Assembly: GCF_000730385.1 (NCBI RefSeq)
Contig: NZ_CP008849.1
Coordinates: forward strand, 3,038,001 to 3,102,000
Length of the DNA: 64,000 nt
Reading direction: 5' to 3'
Source of the DNA: Alteromonas australica
GTDB lineage: Bacteria; Pseudomonadota; Gammaproteobacteria; Enterobacterales; Alteromonadaceae
Of this stretch, positions 42,241-50,329 are shown piece after piece; position 1 is the first letter of the stretch, and the number at the start of each line of letters is the position of its first letter. Below the pieces are notes generated by a model. That model worked only from the letters and a program-made list of their open reading frames with translations. It made no database searches and had not been told where the DNA came from. The translations under genes and the position numbers were made by a program.

Positions 42241-44724
42241 ATGTCACTCTCACTCGATATAAAATATGCGGCCAGACTGCTGGCTAAAAAACCAAAGTTT
42301 ACTGCGTTAATCATTAGTATTGTCGCAATTGGTTTGGGTTTAACCTTGTACGCTTACTCTCTGTTAAACAGTCTCCTATTTACCCCAATTACCTTTAACG
42401 ATGGTAAAGCGGTGTATGCGGTGGAATCTATGTACGACCATACGCACTTATCCCGCCGTCCTGCGATGGCGTACGACCTGTTCAATTTACAACAAGATAC
42501 GTCGATATTTTCTGAAATGGGATTTTATAATGAAGGTACCACGTTTGTAGGGGGCACTGATGCGGGGCTTCGTAAATACAACGCAAGCTACGTTAGCTAT
42601 ACCTTGTTTAGCTTTACTGGCGTCACTCCAATCATGGGACGGGGCATTGAAGAATCCGATCACTTTGAAGGGGCTGAGCAAGTAGTTGTATTGGGCTACG
42701 GAATTTGGCAAGGGTACTTCAACGGTGACCCCAATATTGTTGGCAAAATTGTGCCCATAGACGGCGCAGAACCTGCGCGTGTCGTGGGCGTCATGCCAGA
42801 GGGATTCGCTTTCCCCAGCATTGCCGAAATTTGGCAGCCTCTCCCGTACAACACCATTAAACCGACAGAACGTGGAATGTATTTTGTCAACGCCTTTGCT
42901 AAGCTGGCAGACGGCGTCACGTTGGAGCAAGCGCGGGCAGCGCTAGATGCAAGATCCTTAGAAATTAAAAAAGAAGTGGGTGAGCAGTACGCGTGGCTCA
43001 TTCGTGATAATGACAAATACCTTTCTATCGAACCATTTAAAAAGGCGGCACTAACGCAGTATTACGGTATGTTTATGGCGCTACTTATTGTGGTATTCCT
43101 TATATTACTGCTAGCGTGCATCAACGTAGGTAACCTATTACTTACCAGTGTTAACGAACGAGTTAAAGAAGTGGCAATTCGCATTGCCTTAGGTGTGCCG
43201 CAAAAGCGTTTAGTATTGCAAATGCTTTGGGAAAGTATCTTCGTGTGCGTAACAGGCGGTATTCTGGCTATATTGTTAGCGGGCTGGGGACTTGATGTAA
43301 CCAATGCTGTATTCCAAAATGCGTATGAAATTGACAATCTAAAACCCTATTGGTGGTACGCATCGCTAGATACTAAATCTCTTACTATTTTAGTTGTGGC
43401 GATCGTATCTATGATTGTGATTACCGGTTTCATCCCAGCATGGCGCTCATTAAATGGAGACTTTAACGCCGTACTTCGAGACGGTACCCGCGGAGCATTG
43501 GGGAAAGGTGCTGCTCGCGCCACAAAGGCACTGGTCATCTCAGAGATTTTACTCTCTTGTGTGGTGCTTATTATGGCGACCGTACTTCTAGTATCTAGCT
43601 ATGGTGCGGGTGTAGCGGATTACGGTGTACAAACTGAAAATCGTCTCACTGCGCAAATTCAAATATCCCCATCAGACTACCCCATTCGTCAAGGCACAGA
43701 GTTCGAATATACCGACCGACTGGCTCGTTCACAGTTTTATTTTGACCTAGAAGAAGAGCTTCGAGCCCAGCCGAATGTGCTGGGTACAGTATTGATGACA
43801 CAATTACCAGGGACAGGTGGAGGCACCAGTTTTTTTGAAATTGAAGGGCGGGAAAACCCTGTGATTAGCGAAAACCCTTACAGCAACAATGAAGGGGCAA
43901 CTAAAAACGGCTGGTCAACGTTAGGCATGGAAATTATCGAAGGTCGAGATTTCGACTATCGAGATGCCGCCAAAGAAGCAAACAGTATGATTATTAATGA
44001 GTCCATTGCACGCGACTTCTTCCCAAATGAAAGCCCAATTGGTCAGCGCGTTCGTAGGCCCGACCGTCGAGATGCCGGCTGGGCTACCATTGTTGGCGTA
44101 GTGTCTGATACATATCACGGCACCTATATGGATTTCTCAAGTGCCTCTTACAATAGCTATCATCCTATTGATAACTGGGGGCCTTTTAGAATGCAAATTG
44201 CCATTCATTACTCCGGTACCGCAGCGCAAGCGCGTGAAACCTTAGCCAATGCAATTAACGCAGTGAACCCCAATGTGGGCCTGTATCACGTACAAAGTTA
44301 CGACGCCTTAATTAAAAAGCCGCTACTACTTATTGAAGCTGTGAGTGAAATTTTCCTGCTATGTGGACTGGTAGCCGCGTTTCTAGCAGCATCTGGCATC
44401 TACGCAGTGGCAGCTAACAGTATACAACAACGTACTCAGGAAATTGGAGTGCGTCGCGCACTCGGTAGCACCGACCGCCGTATTGTTAAGCTATTCATGG
44501 GGCAAGCAAGCTGGCAACTGCTGATAGGTATATCCATTGGCATTGGCGTTGCCTTATGGCTGCTAAGCCTCATGTCACAAACCCTGATTTTCAGTAACAC
44601 CAGCTACATTTTAGGTATGCTGGTTATGCCTACGTTAATTATTGCTATGGTACTCACTGCAACTTACCTCCCCACTAAAAAGGTGATTGAGATGGAGCCC
44701 AGTGACGCACTTCATCACAACTAG
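42241..44724 (+). CDS. MacB/FtsX-type ABC permease
   Basis: 827 residues, about twice the size of a simple MacB permease part, with two FtsX units: four transmembrane helices at each end of the domain pair (about 20-42, 282-305, 330-352, 380-400 and 430-452, 705-730, 755-775, 790-810) and two large periplasmic domains (PMGRG..., YPIRQGTEFEYTDRLAR...). The C-terminal core carries TQEIGVRRALGSTDRRI, a MacB-like coupling segment, as does VKEVAIRIALGVPQKR in the first half. Such pumps move peptides, lipids or drugs between periplasm and outside with the adaptor. Substrate unknown. Confidence 0.9.
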   Translation: MSLSLDIKYAARLLAKKPKFTALIISIVAIGLGLTLYAYSLLNSLLFTPITFNDGKAVYAVESMYDHTHLSRRPAMAYDLFNLQQDTSIFSEMGFYNEGTTFVGGTDAGLRKYNASYVSYTLFSFTGVTPIMGRGIEESDHFEGAEQVVVLGYGIWQGYFNGDPNIVGKIVPIDGAEPARVVGVMPEGFAFPSIAEIWQPLPYNTIKPTERGMYFVNAFAKLADGVTLEQARAALDARSLEIKKEVGEQYAWLIRDNDKYLSIEPFKKAALTQYYGMFMALLIVVFLILLLACINVGNLLLTSVNERVKEVAIRIALGVPQKRLVLQMLWESIFVCVTGGILAILLAGWGLDVTNAVFQNAYEIDNLKPYWWYASLDTKSLTILVVAIVSMIVITGFIPAWRSLNGDFNAVLRDGTRGALGKGAARATKALVISEILLSCVVLIMATVLLVSSYGAGVADYGVQTENRLTAQIQISPSDYPIRQGTEFEYTDRLARSQFYFDLEEELRAQPNVLGTVLMTQLPGTGGGTSFFEIEGRENPVISENPYSNNEGATKNGWSTLGMEIIEGRDFDYRDAAKEANSMIINESIARDFFPNESPIGQRVRRPDRRDAGWATIVGVVSDTYHGTYMDFSSASYNSYHPIDNWGPFRMQIAIHYSGTAAQARETLANAINAVNPNVGLYHVQSYDALIKKPLLLIEAVSEIFLLCGLVAAFLAASGIYAVAANSIQQRTQEIGVRRALGSTDRRIVKLFMGQASWQLLIGISIGIGVALWLLSLMSQTLIFSNTSYILGMLVMPTLIIAMVLTATYLPTKKVIEMEPSDALHHN

Positions 44725-44730
44725 CATAAT

Positions 44731-44766
44731 GGGCATTGAGCGTAAGTTCGATGCCCTGCCTTTTTT
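44731..44766 (+). terminator. Terminator after the efflux operon
   Basis: GGGCAT (44731-44736) pairs with ATGCCC (44751-44756) and six T follow from 44761. It lies between the permease gene and the regulator gene. Confidence 0.65.
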
Positions 44767-44817
44767 ATGTCACTATAACGCCCTACTAACCCAAAAACCG
44801 AATTCAGACAATATTGC

Positions 44818-46197
44818 ATGAACGGACACACGATACTGGTTGCCGATGACGATACCAGCGTTATCGCAGCACTCAAATTAATGTTACAAACCCACCAGTT
44901 TGATGTGGTAGCGGTCACCACCCCTCAGGCATTGTTAGCGCAAATTAACAAACAAGAGTTTGCCGCCGCCCTCATTGATTTGAATTACCAGAAGGATACT
45001 ACGTCGGGTAAAGAAGGTTTGTCGCTGATTGAACAAATTAGAAAACTAGATGAGCATTTACCTATCATCGCCATGACTGGCTACAGTAGTATTGAGATTG
45101 CGGTAGAGGCGATGAAACTTGGCGCAGCGGATTTTATCCAAAAGCCTTGGTCTAACGAGCGCTTACTGCACACATTGCGCACCCAAATAAAACTAAATCA
45201 CGTACGTCATGAAGGCGATAAACTAGCGCAAGAAAACGCATTACTTAAGCAACAAATGGATACTGAACGCACCGATATTATTGCGCAATCTCAAACCATG
45301 AAGGACCTCATCGCGCAACTCGATAAACTTGCAAAGAGTGATATGAGTATCCTTTTTACCGGCGAAAATGGTTCAGGCAAAAGTTTGTTGGCTGATTACG
45401 TGCACAAGCGTTCCTCGCGGGCAAGCAGTGTATTCATTGCAGTAAACATGGGCGCTATTTCTGAGACTTTATTTGAAAGTGAAATGTTTGGGCATGTTAA
45501 AGGAGCATTTACCGATGCCAGCTCTAATCGCATTGGTCGCTTTGAACTAGCGCAGTCGGGCACCATTTTTTTAGACGAAATTGCCAACATAGGGGCATCG
45601 CAACAGGCAAAGTTATTACGTGTATTAGAAGAACGTCAATTTGAACGTGTAGGTAGCAGTAAAACCCAAAGTATTGATGTTCGATTGATCTCCGCTACCA
45701 ATGCGGATCTTGAAGCCTTAGTGGCATTGAAGACCTTTAGGCGAGATCTTCTCTATCGCCTCAATACCATTACCATTCACGTACCTGCATTACGCCAGCG
45801 CGTAGATGATATTTTGCCGTTAGCCAATCAGTACATTAAACATTTCGCCAAAAAATATCGCCTTCCAATCAAACAAATAAGCTCGCATGCTCAGCAAAAA
45901 TTGCTTAACTATAGCTGGCCAGGAAATGTTCGTGAGTTAGGCCATGTTATTGAGAGGGCAATGTTTTTGAGTACGAACACGGTTGTTGATATAGATGATT
46001 TTGCTTTAAAATACGAACACACATCCGTCGCTGACGTACAACCCGAGTGGATGACCCAAAGCCTCGATGAACTAGAAAAGCAAATCATCCAACAGCGCTT
46101 AGAACAATTCGAGCACAACCCACAGAAAACTGCAGAATCGCTTGGGTTAAGTCGCAGCGCATATTATCGTAGGTTAGAGAAGTATCAACTGAACTAA
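44818..46197 (+). CDS. Sigma-54-dependent response regulator (NtrC class)
   Basis: 459 residues. Receiver with phosphoacceptor D54 and K109; AAA+ domain with Walker A GENGSGKS (182-189), the sigma-54 contact loop GAFTDA (229-234, a variant of the usual GAFTGA), Walker B TIFLDEI and the sensor NVRELGHVIERAM; a Fis-type HTH at the end (KTAESLGLSRSAYYRRLEKY). It should bind the palindromes at 40061-40100 and drive the efflux operon from its sigma-54 promoter. Its kinase partner is the next gene, 7 bp downstream. Confidence 0.92.
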   Translation: MNGHTILVADDDTSVIAALKLMLQTHQFDVVAVTTPQALLAQINKQEFAAALIDLNYQKDTTSGKEGLSLIEQIRKLDEHLPIIAMTGYSSIEIAVEAMKLGAADFIQKPWSNERLLHTLRTQIKLNHVRHEGDKLAQENALLKQQMDTERTDIIAQSQTMKDLIAQLDKLAKSDMSILFTGENGSGKSLLADYVHKRSSRASSVFIAVNMGAISETLFESEMFGHVKGAFTDASSNRIGRFELAQSGTIFLDEIANIGASQQAKLLRVLEERQFERVGSSKTQSIDVRLISATNADLEALVALKTFRRDLLYRLNTITIHVPALRQRVDDILPLANQYIKHFAKKYRLPIKQISSHAQQKLLNYSWPGNVRELGHVIERAMFLSTNTVVDIDDFALKYEHTSVADVQPEWMTQSLDELEKQIIQQRLEQFEHNPQKTAESLGLSRSAYYRRLEKYQLN

Positions 46198-46204
46198 TCA
46201 CCTC

Positions 46205-47572
46205 ATGCTCAAAAATTTTCAGCACGCCAAAACAGCCTTTGAAGACAAACTTGTACGTATTGCTCTTAAAGGCTTTATGTTGCCAACAATAGCTGCTTTA
46301 GTCATGCTGTTTTACGCCGATGTATCTATTTACTTCAAATTATTGCTCTTAATACTCATATTTACGATTATCTTCATCACGCTATTGAGTATTCGCCAGA
46401 CTGTGACTTTCCAGTTGCGCACTTCAACTAATTTAGTGGAAGCAATGACATCTGGCGACTATGGCATGCGCGCTAACAACAAAGACGTGAAAGGGGCATT
46501 GGCTGATTTTAACGAGCTACTAAATACCCTTGCATCTCGTTTATCTGAACAGAGTCTAATTACGCGAGAGAAACAAATTCTACTAAGTAAAATTACCGAT
46601 CAAATCGATGTGGCAGTAGTAGCAGTTAACGATCAGCGCCATATCACCCTTATGAACCCAGCTGCCGAGCGACTTTTTAAACAACGCTTCGAAGATCGTC
46701 AAGGCTGGCCGATTACATCTCTTGGTTTGCAAAATCTTGTTGCGGCAACTCAGCAGGAAAATCTTAATAAAGTGAGTGAACTGGAAATTGGAGATAACAA
46801 GCGAAAAATGTACGTGAGAACCGATACTTTTTTTGAACTTGGCATTCCTCACTACCTTATATTCATCACCGACATCCAACATATTTTACGTGACGAAGAA
46901 CGTATGGCGTGGCAGCGTTTATTACGTGTACTTAGCCACGAAATTAATAACTCTCTTACGCCAATTGCTTCAATTGCCGAAACTCTGCATCAGTTAGTAA
47001 AAACACAGGAAGACGACCCAGAAGTCGGTTCGCCACAGCTTTCAGAAAGTATGAAAGAAGGGTTGTCTGTTATTTCCGAACGCGCACATGCCCTAAATCT
47101 GTTTATTCAGGATTATCAGCAACTCACACGAGTTCCCCCTCCTACCAAAAGCGTTTTTAAGTTAACGCCCCTTGTACAGCAAATTTGCCAATTGTTTGAT
47201 AGCTGTCACATCTCTATACCTGAACAAGATGTGTCACTATATGCCGACCGCGATCAGCTACAACAAGTACTTATCAACGTATTTAAAAATGCCAATGAGG
47301 CTAATATTTCTGCAGGGAATACCGCCTCCCCTATTCACGTAAATTGGGTAACCAGCGATACAACCCTCACGATTCATGTTACCGATAAAGGCCAAGGTAT
47401 TCATAATACGGAAAATTTATTTGTGCCTTTTTACACGACTAAGCAACACGGCAGTGGCATAGGGTTGATATTGTGTCGCCAAATCATTCTCAATCACGGC
47501 GGTGAATTTACCCTTGCGAATGCACCCCAGGCTGGGGCTAGAGCATCCATTCAGTTGCCGTTGATCAGTTAA
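46205..47572 (+). CDS. NtrY-like sensor histidine kinase
   Basis: 455 residues: two closely spaced transmembrane helices (about 20-60) with almost no periplasmic loop, a HAMP-like linker, a PAS-like domain (about 130-220: VAVVAVNDQRHITLMNPAAERLF), a HisKA domain with H245 in LSHEINNSLTPIA, and the ATPase domain with N box (NVFKNANEAN) and G boxes (DKGQGIH, GSGIGLILCRQI). It probably senses a membrane or cytoplasmic cue for the adjacent regulator. The stop codon lies on the first bases of an IS4 relic. Confidence 0.9.
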   Translation: MLKNFQHAKTAFEDKLVRIALKGFMLPTIAALVMLFYADVSIYFKLLLLILIFTIIFITLLSIRQTVTFQLRTSTNLVEAMTSGDYGMRANNKDVKGALADFNELLNTLASRLSEQSLITREKQILLSKITDQIDVAVVAVNDQRHITLMNPAAERLFKQRFEDRQGWPITSLGLQNLVAATQQENLNKVSELEIGDNKRKMYVRTDTFFELGIPHYLIFITDIQHILRDEERMAWQRLLRVLSHEINNSLTPIASIAETLHQLVKTQEDDPEVGSPQLSESMKEGLSVISERAHALNLFIQDYQQLTRVPPPTKSVFKLTPLVQQICQLFDSCHISIPEQDVSLYADRDQLQQVLINVFKNANEANISAGNTASPIHVNWVTSDTTLTIHVTDKGQGIHNTENLFVPFYTTKQHGSGIGLILCRQIILNHGGEFTLANAPQAGARASIQLPLIS

Positions 47573-47672
47573 AAAGCAGCGTCTCACCATATTGATATTG
47601 CTGGCAACATTGGCGTCACTGGTTGCTGTTTTATTGGCTATGGTACTCGTTATTGATGGTTTGGTGCGCTGA
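47571..47672 (+). pseudogene. IS4-family transposase relic
   Basis: 47571-47650 aligns without gaps to 39712-39791, the C-terminal part of the IS4 remnant, matching at about 63 of 80 bases and coding for nearly the same peptide (KKQRLTILILL...). The frame runs to TGA at 47670. It begins exactly at the stop of the kinase gene and covers the 3' end of the small gene on the other strand. Confidence 0.8.
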
Positions 47673-47906
47673 TTTCTCAGCTTCCATGCGCTCACGATTT
47701 GGTAGGTGATTTTGAATGACCTGTTCGTGACACGTATCATAGCTGGCCTTAGATTGGGCCCAACAAGCTTCTCCACCGTTATCTAAACAATACTCCAATT
47801 TGGTTACTGCAAGTTTATTACAACGGATGAACTCGTCAGCTGTAGCCGAAGCAAAAGCGACTTTACTGACAAGTAAACTAATCATGGTGAGTAACATAAC
47901 TTTCAA
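47631..47906 (-). CDS. Small exported cysteine-containing protein, unknown
   Basis: 91 residues from a TTG with GGAG 8 bases upstream; a signal peptide (MKVMLLTMISLLVSKVAFA) is followed by a short domain with four cysteines (FIRCNKL, EYCLDNGGEACW, DTCHEQ), which could form two disulfides. The last dozen codons run into the IS4 relic, so the original C terminus may be lost. I do not recognise the family. A similar-sized exported protein is encoded upstream on the same strand. Confidence 0.5.
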   Translation of the reverse strand: MKVMLLTMISLLVSKVAFASATADEFIRCNKLAVTKLEYCLDNGGEACWAQSKASYDTCHEQVIQNHLPNRERMEAEKSAHQTINNEYHSQ

Positions 47907-47998
47907 ATTTTTTGCTCCGAGCAATCAACTCGATAAAAGTGATTAGAAATTCCACACTATAATAAGGCCTTCTAGCAAACCTTCATTCCATTTAAGGT

Positions 47999-48589
47999 TT
48001 AATCTATAAAATCTGAGTATGAGTTGACTGCTTCTTGAGGGGAAAGTCTTTGCCAGAGCTGATTGTCATAGTCATCACGAATCGTAAAAGCTTCTCCGCA
48101 CATCTCATACGACATTGCCATAACATCTCGGTGTTGACAAGCGTGATACAAAGTTTGGATATTAGGTTCACTCGTCACATTCTCGCATGAGTATTGATAT
48201 TGTTGCTCAATTTCATCAATCTCTACTTCTAAACGCAAAATAGCTGGCCGCGCTAGCGCACGCATAGCTCTTCCCACCTCACTTTTGTCATGTTCGTAGC
48301 GTCGAAATTCTTTCACCGCATTATTGTAATTATCTATTTCTCTATTACGAGAAGCGTAGATTTCACCGCATCTTCTGATTGTGTTTGCTACGTCATAATC
48401 AATCTTTTCATTCCATTTTTGTTCGTGACGCTCCCTCGCTTTTTGTTCTATATCTTCGTCAATCGACGCCATGCTTGTAGTCGAAAATAACAAACTCGCT
48501 AGCGTGAAAAGTGTAAACATTGCATGTTTTATAAAAGTACTTTTTAGGTAAGCAACGTTACCCAATGTTGATATTTTTCTATGCACCAT
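47999..48589 (-). CDS. Exported helical protein, unknown function
   Basis: 196 residues from the ATG at 48589, chosen because AAGGAAAAG precedes it. A long signal peptide (n-region about 20 residues, hydrophobic MFTLFTLASLLFS, cleavage near SMA) leads to a charged, mostly helical protein (EQKARERHEQKWNEK..., ILRLEVEIDEIEQQYQYSCEN). Cysteines in RRCGEIY, YSCEN, HACQH and EMCGEA could pair. No family recognised. It lies on the same strand as the small Cys protein, 92 bp apart. Confidence 0.55.
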   Translation of the reverse strand: MVHRKISTLGNVAYLKSTFIKHAMFTLFTLASLLFSTTSMASIDEDIEQKARERHEQKWNEKIDYDVANTIRRCGEIYASRNREIDNYNNAVKEFRRYEHDKSEVGRAMRALARPAILRLEVEIDEIEQQYQYSCENVTSEPNIQTLYHACQHRDVMAMSYEMCGEAFTIRDDYDNQLWQRLSPQEAVNSYSDFID

Positions 48590-48701
48590 CTTTTCCTTTT
48601 TCTTTATTCTGTAATTTGCTAACTTCATCCGCTTTCGCTTTTGGGTACAATTTGTACTTTCGCGTTAGTAGACATTTCCATTTAAGGCAATGGAATGACG
48701 T

Positions 48702-48857
48702 ATGAAACTGAATAAGCCACTGCTCAACAGTTTACTCACCCACTTTGAGTATTAGTATCATTTTCGTGCAAGTTCGTCACTTGTTAAGCGCGAATTCTGC
48801 GAAATTGCAGCCTTTATTGAACATATTGTTAACGCGATAGACGAAGGGCGCGTTTGA
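48702..48857 (+). pseudogene. Possible broken small gene with in-frame amber
   Basis: ATG at 48702 with GGAA upstream; 51 codons to TGA, with one TAG at codon 18. After it the frame continues with a protein-like sequence (SSLVKREFCEIAAFIEHIV). It may be a decayed gene; no homologue recognised, and chance is possible. Confidence 0.3.
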
Positions 48858-48916
48858 TTTAAAAAAGCTTTAAAGCGTGACTAATTTAAACCCAGTTATT
48901 TGTTTATTCATGTGCA

Positions 48917-48940
48917 GCCCCGCGTTTCGCGGGCCTTTTT
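48917..48940 (+). terminator. Terminator hairpin
   Basis: GCCCCGCG-TTT-CGCGGGCC folds into a GC-rich stem and is followed by TTTTT. It would end transcription from the broken ORF region. Confidence 0.7.
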
Positions 48941-49052
48941 ATTGGTAACCCCATTGATTCCTCGTTATATGACTTTTACTTCGTTAAAAAGCTAGTGTGC
49001 TGCGCGAACTTTCCCTATACTTTTTGTAAATCGTTTAAAAAAGGAACAGGGA

Positions 49053-50102
49053 ATGTATCGATTTGGCATTGTAGGCGCAGGCATGATTGCGGACTTTCAT
49101 GCTCAGGCCATTAACGCTATACCCAATGCAGAGCTAACAGGGATTTATTCACGTTCAATCGATAAAGCGAATGCGTTTGCACAAAAACACAACTGCACAC
49201 CTTTCGACGATTATACCGCTTTTATCAACTCTCCCAATATTGATATTGTGACTATTTGTACTCCGTCAGGGTTCCACTTAGAGCCTATATCCGCCGCTGC
49301 AAAGGCAGGAAAACACATTATTTGCGAAAAGCCCCTTGAAGTGACTGCCGAACGAGTGGATGAAATGATAGCGGCATGCACAGAAAATAATGTGATGTTA
49401 GCGGGCATTTTCCCTCGGCGGTTTAATGTCTCATCGCAGCTACTTAAAAAGGCGTTACAGCAAGGTAGATTTGGCAAAATTGCCATGGCCGACGCCTATA
49501 TTAAATGGTGGCGAACGCAAGAATACTATGAAAGCGGCGCATGGCGTGGCACTTGGAAACTGGATGGCGGTGGCGCATTAACTAACCAGTCAATCCATAC
49601 CATCGATTTATTACTCTATGTGATGGGTGACGTAAAATCCGTTCGGGCTGAAACAAGGCTTGTGGCTCATAAGGGAATAGAAGTAGAAGATGTGGGTATT
49701 GCCATGCTGGAGTTTGAAAATGGCGCGCTGGGTGTCATTCAGGGTTCAACGGCGTGTTGGTCTAAAAGCGGACATCCAGCAGAAATACAAATCACCGGCT
49801 CTCAGGGATCGGTATTCATGAGCGATGATAAATTCCGAGTGTGGGAGTTTGCTAATGAAACTGCGCATGACGATGAAATTAGGCAACAATATGGCCTTAA
49901 CGAAAACGAAGCTGGAGCAGGCGCAGCCGACCCTTCAGCCATTGATTTTGTTTGGCATCAGAGAAACTTTGAAGACGTTTTACATGCCCTTGAAAACCAT
50001 ACGCAGCCACTGGTCGACGGTTTCGAAGGGCGCCGCTCTATTGCCTTACTTAACGCAATTTATCGATCGGCGGCCAAAGGTGGGGAAAAAGAATTTGTTT
50101 AA
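49053..50102 (+). CDS. Gfo/Idh/MocA-family oxidoreductase
   Basis: 349 residues. Rossmann start FGIVGAGMIADFHAQAI with the GxGxxA motif, SPNIDIVTICTPSGFH, and GKHIICEKPLEV with the catalytic lysine. The C-terminal half has WRGTWKLDGGGALTNQSIHTIDLLLYVMGD, typical of sugar or inositol dehydrogenases using NAD(P). It differs from the other family member at 4598, so the two are not a recent duplication. Good ribosome binding site (AAGGAACAGGG). Substrate unknown; it stands alone. Confidence 0.88.
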   Translation: MYRFGIVGAGMIADFHAQAINAIPNAELTGIYSRSIDKANAFAQKHNCTPFDDYTAFINSPNIDIVTICTPSGFHLEPISAAAKAGKHIICEKPLEVTAERVDEMIAACTENNVMLAGIFPRRFNVSSQLLKKALQQGRFGKIAMADAYIKWWRTQEYYESGAWRGTWKLDGGGALTNQSIHTIDLLLYVMGDVKSVRAETRLVAHKGIEVEDVGIAMLEFENGALGVIQGSTACWSKSGHPAEIQITGSQGSVFMSDDKFRVWEFANETAHDDEIRQQYGLNENEAGAGAADPSAIDFVWHQRNFEDVLHALENHTQPLVDGFEGRRSIALLNAIYRSAAKGGEKEFV

Positions 50103-50125
50103 ACTGCCCACTAATTAAAGCCAGT

Positions 50126-50140
50126 TATGGGGTCAGAGTA
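50126..50140 (+). repeat. REP-like single arm 17, the last copy in the window
   Basis: TATGGGGTCAGAGTA after the oxidoreductase gene, without a partner. No further copy is seen to the right end of the window. Confidence 0.8.
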
Positions 50141-50329
50141 AAACCCGCATGGTAGGCATACGAATCGGTACTGCTATAGAAATAAGAATGAGCCGTTGAG
50201 GGGGGAATGTGCAGCGTGAATGAGATCTGTGTCGCACAGTCTGCCTTTCATCTTTTTCAAATAAGATTAATTGACCGAATATTAGTAGGAGCGTACGCTG
50301 GTACGTTCACGTGTAATGGAATACAAAAA

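Larger units (their letters stand above)
48590..49052. other. Intergenic region with a broken small ORF and a terminator
   Basis: 463 bases. It contains a 51-codon frame interrupted by one TAG (48702-48857) and a terminator-like hairpin at 48917-48940; the rest shows nothing. The promoter of the oxidoreductase gene at 49053 must lie near the end. Confidence 0.5.
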
